In this document: one piece after another, positions 1 through 6,766 of the stretch
How positions within the stretch are numbered: the stretch's first letter is position 1
Layout of the letters: each line of letters begins with the position of its first letter
Source of the DNA: Acidobacteriota bacterium
GTDB lineage: Bacteria > Acidobacteriota > Vicinamibacteria > Vicinamibacterales > UBA2999
NCBI GenBank assembly: GCA_020851835.1
Contig: JADZBZ010000001.1
Location: 1 to 9,809 of the forward strand
Direction of reading: 5' to 3'
Length of the DNA stretch: 9,809 nucleotides
Notes under the pieces: generated by a model
What the model was told of the DNA's origin: nothing
Database searches by the model: none
Seen by the model: the letters and a program-made list of their open reading frames with translations, nothing else
Position numbers and translations under genes: made by a program

Positions 1-1
1 G

Positions 2-1615
2 ATCTGGGACACCGAACGGCGGACGCTGTTCCTCTCGCGCGATCGCCTGGGTGTCCGGCCGCTGTTCTACACGAAGGCGGCCAACACGTTCCTGTTTGCC
101 TCCGAGATCAAGGCGCTCTTCGCGCATCCGGGCGTCGAGCGCGCGATCGACGCCAGGGCCGTGGACCAGTTCTTCACGTTCTGGACCGCGCTCAGCCCCC
201 GCACGATGTTCAAGGGTGTTTTCGAGCTGCCGCCCGGCCATTCGATGACGGTCGCCGATGGGGACATCAAGGTGCAACCCTATTGGCAGCCGACCTACGA
301 TGCGTCAGGGTTTGCGATGAGCGAAGACGAGGCGGCCACCGGCCTGCTGGACCTGCTCGTCGACGCGACACGTGTCCGGCTGCGCGCGGATGTTCCCGTT
401 GGCGCCTACCTCAGTGGCGGCCTGGACTCGACCGTCATCGCCGGCCTCATCAAGCGCTTCACCACGACCCCGCTCCGCACCTTCTCCCTGGCGTTCGAAG
501 CCGACGAGTTCGACGAGAGCGCGTTTCAGCAGTCGGCTATTGACTATCTGGAGACGGACCACGACTCGTTCCGCTGCCGGACGAGCGATATCGGCCGGGT
601 ATTCCCGGACGTGATCTGGCACACCGAGAAGCCGGTGCTCCGCACCGCGCCGGCCCCGATGTTCCTGCTCTCCAAGCTCGTGAGGGACCGCGGCTACAAG
701 GTGGTTCTCACCGGCGAGGGATCGGACGAGATCCTCGGCGGCTACGACATCTTCAAGGAAGCGAAGATCCGCCGCTTCTGGGGCAGGGTTCCGCACTCCC
801 GGATGCGCCCGGCGCTGCTCCGTCGTCTGTATCCGTACCTCAAGAACGTACAGGCGCAGCCCGAGGCGTACCTGCGGGCGTTCTTCCGTACCGCACCTGA
901 GGACTTCGCCAATCCATTCTTCTCGCACCTGCCGCGCTGGGCTGTCACCGCGCAGCTGAAGGTGTTCTACTCCCCGGAACTGCGCGCTGAGCTGCGGGGC
1001 TACGATCCGATCGACGAGCTGCGCGGGAGCCTTCCGTCCGGGTTTGCCGGCTGGGACGGATTTTCGCAGGCGCAGTATCTCGAGACCGCGCACCTGCTGC
1101 CGGCCTACATCCTCTCGTCGCAGGGCGATCGGATGTCGATGGGCCACTCGGTCGAGGGACGCTTCCCGTTCCTCGACCACCGGGTGGTGGAGTTCGCCGC
1201 CCGCCTTCCGCCGCGGTTGAAGATGAAAGTGCTGAACGAGAAGTTCCTGCTCAAGCAGGCGGTCCGCGGCCTCATCCCGGAGAACGTGCGCACACGGAAG
1301 AAACAGCCCTACCGCGCGCCGGACGCGGCCAGCTTCTTCGCGGTGGATGGGACGCCGCTCGACTACGTCGCGGCGCTGCTGTCCGAGAACCAGCTGCAGC
1401 AGGACGGCATCTTCAACCCTGGAGCCGTGAGCCGGCTGCTGACGAAGGCGCGCTCGGGCCGCGATCTTGGCATGAAAGACAACATGGGTGTCGTCGGCGT
1501 CCTTTCCACGCAACTCCTCATCAACCAGTTCATCAGGAACTTCAGACATGACCGGAATGCAGACCGAGATACGCCAGTTCGTCGTCGACAACTTCCTGTT
1601 CGGGCAGCAGGATAG
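2..1615 (+). CDS. asnB: Asparagine synthase (glutamine-hydrolysing) family amidotransferase, 5' partial
   Basis: The frame is open to the left edge, so the start codon and the catalytic N-terminal Cys lie outside the window; the internal GTG at 161 is not the start. The visible 537 residues begin in the class II glutamine amidotransferase domain (RDRLGVRPLFY at residues 13-23, SEIKALF at 34-40). A PP-loop synthetase domain follows, with SGGLDST at 138-144, TGEGSDE at 237-243 and later EGRFPFLDH and RKKQPYRAPD. The family hydrolyses glutamine and passes ammonia to an AMP-activated carboxylate. The location beside an ACP and an exosortase matches the exosortase-associated AsnB-like proteins known from EPS loci, so a sugar-acid or acyl substrate is as likely as aspartate (inference). 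The 3' end is odd: the frame runs 68 bases into the ACP gene and adds an Arg-rich tail after the conserved LSTQLLINQFI. Family assignment is firm; substrate is unknown. Confidence 0.94.
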   Translation: MWDTERRTLFLSRDRLGVRPLFYTKAANTFLFASEIKALFAHPGVERAIDARAVDQFFTFWTALSPRTMFKGVFELPPGHSMTVADGDIKVQPYWQPTYDASGFAMSEDEAATGLLDLLVDATRVRLRADVPVGAYLSGGLDSTVIAGLIKRFTTTPLRTFSLAFEADEFDESAFQQSAIDYLETDHDSFRCRTSDIGRVFPDVIWHTEKPVLRTAPAPMFLLSKLVRDRGYKVVLTGEGSDEILGGYDIFKEAKIRRFWGRVPHSRMRPALLRRLYPYLKNVQAQPEAYLRAFFRTAPEDFANPFFSHLPRWAVTAQLKVFYSPELRAELRGYDPIDELRGSLPSGFAGWDGFSQAQYLETAHLLPAYILSSQGDRMSMGHSVEGRFPFLDHRVVEFAARLPPRLKMKVLNEKFLLKQAVRGLIPENVRTRKKQPYRAPDAASFFAVDGTPLDYVAALLSENQLQQDGIFNPGAVSRLLTKARSGRDLGMKDNMGVVGVLSTQLLINQFIRNFRHDRNADRDTPVRRRQLPVRAAG

Positions 1616-1817
1616 GCCCCTGGGCAACAGCGACTCGTTCCTCGAGAGCGGCGTCATCGATTCGACCGGGGTGCTCGAGCTCATCGCCTTCCTCGAATCG
1701 CGATACGGCATCTCGATCGATGACGAGGAACTGGTGCCGGCCAACCTCGACTCGATCGACCGGGTGTCCGGTTTCGTGGATCGCAAGCTCAAGATGAAGG
1801 GTGCCGACGTCGTATGA
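1548..1817 (+). CDS. Acyl carrier protein (phosphopantetheine-binding)
   Basis: An 89-residue acidic protein with the length and layout of a stand-alone carrier protein. The attachment motif is SGVIDSTGVLEL, with Ser39 as the expected 4'-phosphopantetheine site (DST in place of the usual DSL). It is followed by a typical helix (ELIAFLESRYGISI) and an acidic stretch (DDEELVPANLDSI) ahead of the last helix. ATG 1548 is chosen because AGGA at 1535-1538 lies 9 bases upstream; ATG 1557 is an alternative, and the longer frame from 1488 lies inside asnB. The stop overlaps the next start (ATGA at 1814-1817). Carrier proteins of this type occur with AMP-ligases and AsnB-like proteins in exosortase/EPS loci. 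It presumably carries an acyl or aminoacyl group that the neighbours act on (inference); no cognate ligase is in view. Confidence 0.88.
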   Translation: MTGMQTEIRQFVVDNFLFGQQDRPLGNSDSFLESGVIDSTGVLELIAFLESRYGISIDDEELVPANLDSIDRVSGFVDRKLKMKGADVV

Positions 1818-2806
1818 CGTCTCCGGCATCCGGCTCGGCGCGCGACTTGCTCCGGCTCGACGGCACGGCCGAAACCGATCGCATTTGCGAGGCTCTCGGC
1901 GGGCAAGTGCGCGACGTCCTCAAGAGGCGGGGACTGGTTCTCGGTCTCTCGGGCGGCATTGACAGCAGCGTGTGCGCCGCCCTGGCGGTGAGGGCGCTCG
2001 GCAAGGAGCGCGTGATCGGCCTCTTCATGCCCGAGGAGGACTCGTCGCCGGACAGTCTCGAGCTCGGGCGCGCGGTCGCGGATTGGCTGGGCATCCGGTC
2101 GTTCCTGGAGAACGTGACGCCCATGCTGGAGGGCGCCGGGTGCTATCACCGGCGTGACGAGGCGATCCGGTCCGTCCTCCCGGAGTACGGCCCGGGGTAC
2201 AAGAGCAAGCTCGTGCTCCCGCCATCCTCCCGCAGTGCCTACAACATCTTCTCCGTCGTCGTGGAGTCGCCGGAGGGCGTGCAGAAGCGGGCGCGGTTGA
2301 CCGGCGAGGCCTACCTCGCTATCGTTGCCGCCACCAACTTCAAGCAGCGCGTGCGGAAGATGATGGAGTACTACTACGCGGATCGGTTCAACTACGCGGT
2401 GCTCGGCACGCCGAACCGGCTGGAGTACGACCAGGGCTTCTTCGTGAAGAATGGCGACGGCTCGGCGGACGTGAAGCCGATTGCGCACCTGTACAAGACG
2501 CAGGTGTATCGGCTGGCGGAGGTCCTGGGCGTGCCGGAGGACATCCGGCGCCGGCCGCCGACGACCGATACCTACTCGCTGGCGCAGTCGCAGGAAGAAT
2601 TCTACTTTGCGCTGCCGTACGACAAGCTGGATGTCTGCCTGTATGGGCTCAACCACGGCATGACGGCAGAGGCCATCGCACCCCTTGCCGGCCTGACGGT
2701 GGAGCAGGTGGCATTTGCCTACAAGGACATTCGTACCAAGCGGACCACGACCGGCTACCTGCACGAGCGGCCGCTGCTCGTGGACGCCGTGCCGCTCGCA
2801 ACCTGA
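1814..2806 (+). CDS. nadE: NAD(+) synthase family protein (NadE-like), possibly repurposed
   Basis: A 330-residue PP-loop ATP-pyrophosphatase of the NadE family, without a glutaminase (nitrilase) domain, so ammonia-dependent type. Visible motifs are SGGIDSS at 46-52, NFKQRVR at 175-181 (like the NIKARLR of NadE), GTPNRLE ending at Glu204, and FFVKNGDGSAD at 209-219, followed by KPIAHLYKTQVYRLA. The usual reaction is nicotinate adenine dinucleotide plus ammonia plus ATP to NAD+. It is longer than typical ammonia-dependent NadE (about 240-280 residues). The excess lies mostly between residues 105 and 174, and the region where NadE carries its GQTDE-like motif reads SLAQSQEEFYFALPYDKLD. The start ATG 1814 overlaps the ACP stop (ATGA), implying coupling. 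Placement between an ACP and an exosortase suggests a dedicated amide-forming role in the pathway, but true NAD synthesis cannot be excluded. Family call is confident; function is less so. Confidence 0.88.
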   Translation: MTSPASGSARDLLRLDGTAETDRICEALGGQVRDVLKRRGLVLGLSGGIDSSVCAALAVRALGKERVIGLFMPEEDSSPDSLELGRAVADWLGIRSFLENVTPMLEGAGCYHRRDEAIRSVLPEYGPGYKSKLVLPPSSRSAYNIFSVVVESPEGVQKRARLTGEAYLAIVAATNFKQRVRKMMEYYYADRFNYAVLGTPNRLEYDQGFFVKNGDGSADVKPIAHLYKTQVYRLAEVLGVPEDIRRRPPTTDTYSLAQSQEEFYFALPYDKLDVCLYGLNHGMTAEAIAPLAGLTVEQVAFAYKDIRTKRTTTGYLHERPLLVDAVPLAT

Positions 2807-2819
2807 AGCGGTCTCCGAG

Positions 2820-4382
2820 ATGGCACTCGTACCGGACAACGTGACGGCGGGGCATCCTGCGGTGGAGGGTGTGTACGCGTCCTGGCCGGTCGGCCGTCTT
2901 CTCATCGTCGCGGGGACGATGCTGGCCGCGGCGTTTGTCGTGACCTATCTGCCGGTGATTGGCATTCTCCGCGGGCAGTGGGCGACCAACGACACGTACT
3001 CCTTCGGCGTGCTGGTGCCGTTCATCAGCGGGTACCTGATCTGGAGCCGTCGCGATCGGCTCCAGGGGCTGCTGGTTGCGCCAAGCCTGGCGGCCGGCGG
3101 CTTAGTGGTGGCGGCGGCGGCGGCGCTGCTGCTTCTGGGCCGGCTGATCGGCATCGTGGCGCTGCAGGAGCTCTCGATGGTGGTGATGCTGGCGGGCCTG
3201 GTGCTGCTGGTCCTCGGCTACGGCTTTCTGAAGCCGCTTCTGTTTCCGCTGGCCTACCTGCTCCTGATGCTGCCGGTGTGGGAGATCGTGACCGACCCGA
3301 TGCACCATCCCTCGCAGCTCCTTTCGGCGGGTCTGGCGGGCCACGTGCTGACGGCTTTGGGTGTGCCGGTTCTTCGCGACGGGGTCTACCTGGATCTGCC
3401 GAACATCACGCTCGAGGTCGCGTCGGCGTGCAGCGGCATCAACTTCCTGATTGCGGTGGTGGCGGTCGGCGTGCCGCAGGCCTACCTGTACTTGCGAGGC
3501 TGGTTGCCGCGCGCGACGGTGATTGTGTTCGCCGTCGCCATCGCGCTGCTGAGCAACGGGCTCCGGGTGGCCATCATCGGCCTGCTGTCCTACCATGGGC
3601 TGAGCGCGTCGCTGCACGGGCCCGGTCACGTGCTGCAGGGGTTGTTCGTTTCGGGAATCGGGTTCCTGGCGCTCCTGGCCAGCGTGACCGCGCTCGGCCG
3701 GCGGTATGGCCGGGTGCCGATGCTGGAGCGGGCGCCGGAATCGCGCCAGCGGCCCCGACGGGCAGCCGGTTGGAGAGTTGCCGCGGCGTCGGCTGGAGCA
3801 ACCGCGGTGTTATTGGCGCTATCGGCGGTGCGTCCCGACACGATCGTGCTCGAGGCGGCGGCCATTGCGCCGCCGGCCCTCGGCACCGAGTGGCGCCCGC
3901 TCCCGTCACTCGTGTCACCGCCCTACATTTCGGATGAAGCTGGCGGGCAGGCGACAGGATGGGTGTTCGAGGCCCCGACGGGCCAGCGGGTGCACCTCTA
4001 CATCGGCCCATTTGCACAGGGCGCACCTGGCGGCGGGCTGATGTATCGCTCGGTCGCGCTGCCGCTGGATGTCAGCCCGTCGCAGGTGGTGTTGTCGCCG
4101 GATGGCGAGACCACGCTGCGGGTCAACCGGGCGGTCTTTCTCGAGGGCGACCGGGAGATCCACGTCGTCTACTGGTACGACCTCAACGGCATGCCCACGG
4201 CGCAGGGGCCGGTGGCCAAGGCGTATGCGTCGGCGCAGGTGCTCACGAGCTGGGGTGCGGCGCCGCGGCTGGTGATGGCGGTGGAGGAGACGACGTCAGG
4301 AGAGCCGACGGACCAGCAGCTCCTGTCTCATCTTGTGCTCGACGTATCCCGGACATTGAGCGGTTCGGAGCCGTCGAAGTAG
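2820..4382 (+). CDS. Exosortase with fused C-terminal EpsI-like domain
   Basis: A 520-residue inner-membrane protein. The N-terminal part (about 25-300) has roughly eight hydrophobic segments and the exosortase/archaeosortase catalytic set: Cys204 in EVASACSGINFL, Arg249 in LLSNGLRVAII and His270 in HGPGHVLQGLF. Exosortases are putative transpeptidases that recognise PEP-CTERM-type C-terminal signals on secreted proteins. After a further membrane segment (about 318-337) comes a soluble domain (about 350-510) with GWVFEAPTG, VYWYDLNG and VAKAYASAQVL, resembling EpsI (DUF3485), which is often a separate gene next to the exosortase. ATG 2820, 13 bases after the nadE-like stop, is chosen because the frame upstream of it (from 2715) lies in nadE-like coding sequence and reads as a Cys/Arg/Pro-rich shadow. 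The ribosome site is weak. The exosortase subtype (XrtA or other) was not resolved. No PEP-CTERM substrate is encoded in the window. Confidence 0.9.
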   Translation: MALVPDNVTAGHPAVEGVYASWPVGRLLIVAGTMLAAAFVVTYLPVIGILRGQWATNDTYSFGVLVPFISGYLIWSRRDRLQGLLVAPSLAAGGLVVAAAAALLLLGRLIGIVALQELSMVVMLAGLVLLVLGYGFLKPLLFPLAYLLLMLPVWEIVTDPMHHPSQLLSAGLAGHVLTALGVPVLRDGVYLDLPNITLEVASACSGINFLIAVVAVGVPQAYLYLRGWLPRATVIVFAVAIALLSNGLRVAIIGLLSYHGLSASLHGPGHVLQGLFVSGIGFLALLASVTALGRRYGRVPMLERAPESRQRPRRAAGWRVAAASAGATAVLLALSAVRPDTIVLEAAAIAPPALGTEWRPLPSLVSPPYISDEAGGQATGWVFEAPTGQRVHLYIGPFAQGAPGGGLMYRSVALPLDVSPSQVVLSPDGETTLRVNRAVFLEGDREIHVVYWYDLNGMPTAQGPVAKAYASAQVLTSWGAAPRLVMAVEETTSGEPTDQQLLSHLVLDVSRTLSGSEPSK

Positions 4383-4387
4383 CCCTC

Positions 4388-4408
4388 GTCGGACGGGAGG
4401 CTCCCGAC
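4388..4408 (+). promoter_or_regulatory. Inverted repeat around the ribosome-binding site of the first GT2 gene
   Basis: In the short gap after the exosortase stop, GTCGG (4388-4392) is complementary to CCGAC (4404-4408). An alternative inner stem pairs GGGA (4395-4398) with TCCC (4402-4405). The likely Shine-Dalgarno sequence GGGAGG (4395-4400) lies inside this structure, so it could modulate translation of the downstream gene. There is no U-tract, so a rho-independent terminator is unlikely. Short complementary stretches are common in GC-rich DNA, so this is tentative. Confidence 0.3.
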
Positions 4409-4412
4409 CCAA

Positions 4413-5378
4413 TTGGTGACAACATTGCCGCATTCCGGACCACGCACGATCCTCGACCACCGGCCGCTGGTGTCGGTCGTTCTGCCGACCCACAACATGG
4501 CGCGATTTCTCGGGGAGGCACTCCAATCGGCGCTCACCCAGACCTACCCGCATCTGGAAGTCCATGTGGTCGATGACGGATCGACGGATAGTCCGCGAGA
4601 GGCCATCAGGTCCCTCCTGGCAGACCCGCGTGTCCACTTTCACTCGATTCCGCAGAGTGGCCAGGGGCCCGCAAAGAACGTTGCCCTTAGAGCCTCTCGT
4701 GGAGAGTTTGTTGCCTTCCTCGATGCAGATGACCTGTGGGTTCCCGACAAGCTCGAACGGCAGTTGCCCCTGTTCGTGCGACCCGAGATCGGCGTGGTGT
4801 ACAGCGATTTTGAGCGGGTGGACATCAACGGGACGCCGATTCAGACTTTTCGGGGTCCAATCCACGTCGGACGGATCACCAATGAACTTCTGATTGAGAA
4901 CTTCGTCACCGGCATGGCATCGGTGGTGCGGCGGGAATGCTTTGATCAGGTCGGATTGTTCGACGAGACGTTGCCGATGGGAATCGACTACGACCTGTGG
5001 CTCCGAATCTCGACGAAGTACGAATTCGTTTATCTCGATCACGTCACCTATCTGTACCGGTACTGGGGCGGGCAGATGTCGCGAAACTTCGCCAAGCGGC
5101 TCGAGTGCGCCATCCTGATCATGAAGCGCTTACTTGACGCCAATCCCGGGCTCGTCCCACGCAGGATCGAGAACCTCGCCTGGGCGCACACCTATACCTA
5201 CGGTGGCGATGGGTTTTTCAACGCGGGACAACGAAGCAAGGCCTTGAGCTGGTATCTCAAAGCGATTCGCACGCGGCCGTATTATTGGCCTGCATGGAGG
5301 CAACTGGCCTTCTGGGCTCTTCAGCCCCTTCGAGACAGCATCGCGCTTCCCGGCCGTTCCAATCGCGACGGGAGTTAG
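4413..5378 (+). CDS. Family 2 glycosyltransferase with TPR-like C-terminal tail
   Basis: A cytoplasmic GT-A fold glycosyltransferase of about 321 residues. The N-terminal GT2 domain shows VSVVLPTHN, VVDDGSTD (Asp54/Asp55), the nucleotide-sugar/metal motif FLDADDLW (Asp104, Asp106, Asp107) and DYDLWLR (192-198), which fits the position of the catalytic-base region. It would transfer a sugar from an NDP-sugar to the lipid-linked repeat unit; donor and acceptor are not predictable. The last ~60 residues (GDGFFNAGQRSKALSWYLKA, then RPYYWPAWRQLA) look like one TPR-type helical repeat after the catalytic domain. The start is uncertain: TTG 4413 is 12 bases after GGGAGG, GTG 4416 and TTG 4425 are alternatives, and there is no nearby in-frame ATG before the conserved domain. 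The gene follows the exosortase by 30 bases in the same direction. Confidence 0.92.
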   Translation: MVTTLPHSGPRTILDHRPLVSVVLPTHNMARFLGEALQSALTQTYPHLEVHVVDDGSTDSPREAIRSLLADPRVHFHSIPQSGQGPAKNVALRASRGEFVAFLDADDLWVPDKLERQLPLFVRPEIGVVYSDFERVDINGTPIQTFRGPIHVGRITNELLIENFVTGMASVVRRECFDQVGLFDETLPMGIDYDLWLRISTKYEFVYLDHVTYLYRYWGGQMSRNFAKRLECAILIMKRLLDANPGLVPRRIENLAWAHTYTYGGDGFFNAGQRSKALSWYLKAIRTRPYYWPAWRQLAFWALQPLRDSIALPGRSNRDGS

Positions 5379-5380
5379 TC

Positions 5381-5405
5381 GGAGGTGGACTCCGCTTCCA
5401 CCCCC
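5381..5405 (+). promoter_or_regulatory. Hairpin containing a Shine-Dalgarno sequence ahead of the O-antigen ligase/polymerase gene
   Basis: Immediately after the GT2 stop, GGAGGTGGA (5381-5389) faces TCCACCCCC (5397-5405) across a 7-base loop. Eight of nine positions pair, with one A/C mismatch. The left arm contains a strong Shine-Dalgarno sequence, GGAGGT (5381-5386), yet the first plausible in-frame ATG is at 5417, about 30 bases away. The structure would mask that site or change its effective spacing. It has no U-tract and is therefore not a standard terminator. The regulatory role is inference. Confidence 0.35.
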
Positions 5406-5416
5406 ATCCGGCAGTC

Positions 5417-6766
5417 ATGCGCAATTTCGCGTTCAACCTGTATCTGGTCTTCGTCGCCGTCTGGTTCACTCACTTGAGTGAGCGGATCGCGATTCTCGGC
5501 TTGGTGCGGGTCGACCTCCTGTTGGTCGCGTCCATCACGGGACTCATTCTCATCAGCCGGAATGATCTCGCCATCCCCTCACCCAACCAGGCTACTCCTC
5601 GAACTCGGAAGCTGATCGTCGTCCTTCTGGTCTACTCGATCGTCGTTATCCCCTTTGTGGAATGGCCGGGGAGCGTTCTCAACCAGGGGCTGCCAAACTT
5701 CATCAAGGCACTCGTCTTCTACTTCTTCACCGCCGCGCTCGTCACTTCGGAGCAGCGGCTCGGGCGTCTGCTGCTGGTGTTTGTCACCGCGATGACGTTT
5801 CGCGTGCTGGAACCGCTTTACCTGCACGTGACCACCGGCTACTGGGGTTCGTTTGCGTATATGTCGGGCGACTTCATGAATCGTCTTTCCGGAGCGCCGA
5901 TCGATGTTATCAACCCCAACGGTCTTGCGCTGGTCATTCTCACGGTCATCCCCTTCCTTCATTATCTCAGCCCGCTGATGACGCTTGGCCGGATTCTGTA
6001 CGCCGCGGTCCTGCCGAGTCTTCTGTGGGCGCTGCTGCTGACTGGTTCCAGATCCGGCCTTCTGGGCCTTGGCGCAATCCTGCTGATGATCTGGCTGAAC
6101 AGTCGACGCAAGATATTGCTGAGCGTCGCGGTCGTGCTGGCCATCGGCATCGTAGTTCCGCAACTGTCCGCCGATCTGACGGACAGATATCGTTCGATCT
6201 TCGACAGCAAGACAAAGAACGCTGCGACAGCCGAAGGGCGGATAGTTGGCGTGGAGAGGGATCTTGCTGTTGCAATGCGCCGCCCATTTTTCGGACACGG
6301 GCTCGGGACATCGCGCGAAACCAACGCGAACTTCGGAGGCGAAGATCAGCCGTCGCACGATCTGTACACCGAGGCGGCTCAGGAGATTGGTTTCGTCGGT
6401 CTGACGATCCTGGTCGTACTTATCGTCTCTATCGCGTCGAACCTGCGCGCGGCGTCACGTGAGCTGAAACAGACGGGCCTGGCAAGTCCGCTGCTGATCA
6501 GGATGAACCACGCCGTCCAGGCGTGGCTGGCGATGAACGTTCTCTTCAGCTTTGCCAGTTATGGTCTCTCGAGTTATGAGTGGTACTTTGCGGCAGGCTT
6601 GTCCGAGGTGACGCGCCGGTTCGCCGCAGAGCTTCGGACTCGGTGTGATACGGAGGTGCCTGTGCCGAGGGCACCTGATCTGCGAAGCCTGAATGCGATC
6701 AGGAGGCCCTCGCCCGCTGCCCTGATTCCCACACCGCCGGTAGGCGCGAGGAGGCTCGTTCGATGA
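5417..6766 (+). CDS. O-antigen ligase/polymerase family membrane protein (Wzy_C/WaaL-like)
   Basis: A 449-residue polytopic inner-membrane protein with about ten or more hydrophobic segments. It has the family hallmarks: the TGSRSG motif (209-214, Arg212) at the start of a membrane helix, a large periplasmic loop with GHGLGTSRE (His294) and HDLYTEAAQEIGFVGL (His314), then further membrane helices. Members join undecaprenyl-linked glycans, either polymerising repeat units (Wzy) or ligating glycan to lipid A core or protein (WaaL, PglL). The sequence alone does not separate these; neighbours (flippase and glycosyltransferases) favour polymerase. ATG 5417 is chosen because the upstream in-frame extension (from 5285) overlaps the GT2 gene and is Arg-rich and non-hydrophobic. 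The C-terminal ~50 residues are Pro/Arg-rich and probably cytoplasmic. The stop overlaps the next start (ATGA, 6763-6766). Confidence 0.88.
   Translation: MRNFAFNLYLVFVAVWFTHLSERIAILGLVRVDLLLVASITGLILISRNDLAIPSPNQATPRTRKLIVVLLVYSIVVIPFVEWPGSVLNQGLPNFIKALVFYFFTAALVTSEQRLGRLLLVFVTAMTFRVLEPLYLHVTTGYWGSFAYMSGDFMNRLSGAPIDVINPNGLALVILTVIPFLHYLSPLMTLGRILYAAVLPSLLWALLLTGSRSGLLGLGAILLMIWLNSRRKILLSVAVVLAIGIVVPQLSADLTDRYRSIFDSKTKNAATAEGRIVGVERDLAVAMRRPFFGHGLGTSRETNANFGGEDQPSHDLYTEAAQEIGFVGLTILVVLIVSIASNLRAASRELKQTGLASPLLIRMNHAVQAWLAMNVLFSFASYGLSSYEWYFAAGLSEVTRRFAAELRTRCDTEVPVPRAPDLRSLNAIRRPSPAALIPTPPVGARRLVR
6749..6754 (+). promoter_or_regulatory. Strong ribosome-binding site for the membrane GT2 gene
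   Basis: AGGAGG matches the anti-Shine-Dalgarno consensus and lies 8 bases before ATG 6763, inside the 3' end of the preceding gene. It fixes the start of the downstream gene and points to independent initiation in addition to coupling through the ATGA overlap. Confidence 0.6.

Noticed and set aside
305..2905. Very long open frame on the - strand (866 codons) opposite asnB, ACP and the NadE-like gene.
   Set aside because: It is antisense to three genes with clear conserved motifs; the product is rich in Arg, His, Val and Gln with no domain. This is the usual antisense open frame of high-GC coding DNA.
3103..3140. GGC/GCG-rich near-repeat (gtggcggcggcggcgg type) in the exosortase gene, considered as a microsatellite.
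   Set aside because: It encodes an Ala-rich transmembrane segment in frame and is short and imperfect; no evidence of phase-variable slippage.
2978..3937. 319-codon + strand frame inside the exosortase gene.
   Set aside because: The translation is Gly/Ala/Arg-rich low complexity without a family pattern, while the overlapping frame has the exosortase catalytic residues.
4296..5042. 248-codon - strand frame opposite the first GT2 gene.
   Set aside because: The + strand frame has all GT2 motifs; the antisense product has no recognisable domain.
5385..5480. Short GTG-initiated frame starting within the GGAGGTGG purine run after the GT2 stop, considered as a leader peptide.
   Set aside because: Its start lies within the Shine-Dalgarno-like sequence itself, it has no ribosome site of its own, and it is Ser-rich with no regulatory-residue pattern.
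5579..6358. 259-codon - strand frame opposite the O-antigen ligase/polymerase gene.
   Set aside because: Hydrophilic Arg/Gln/Asp-rich product, no domain, no ribosome site; a shadow of a membrane-protein gene.
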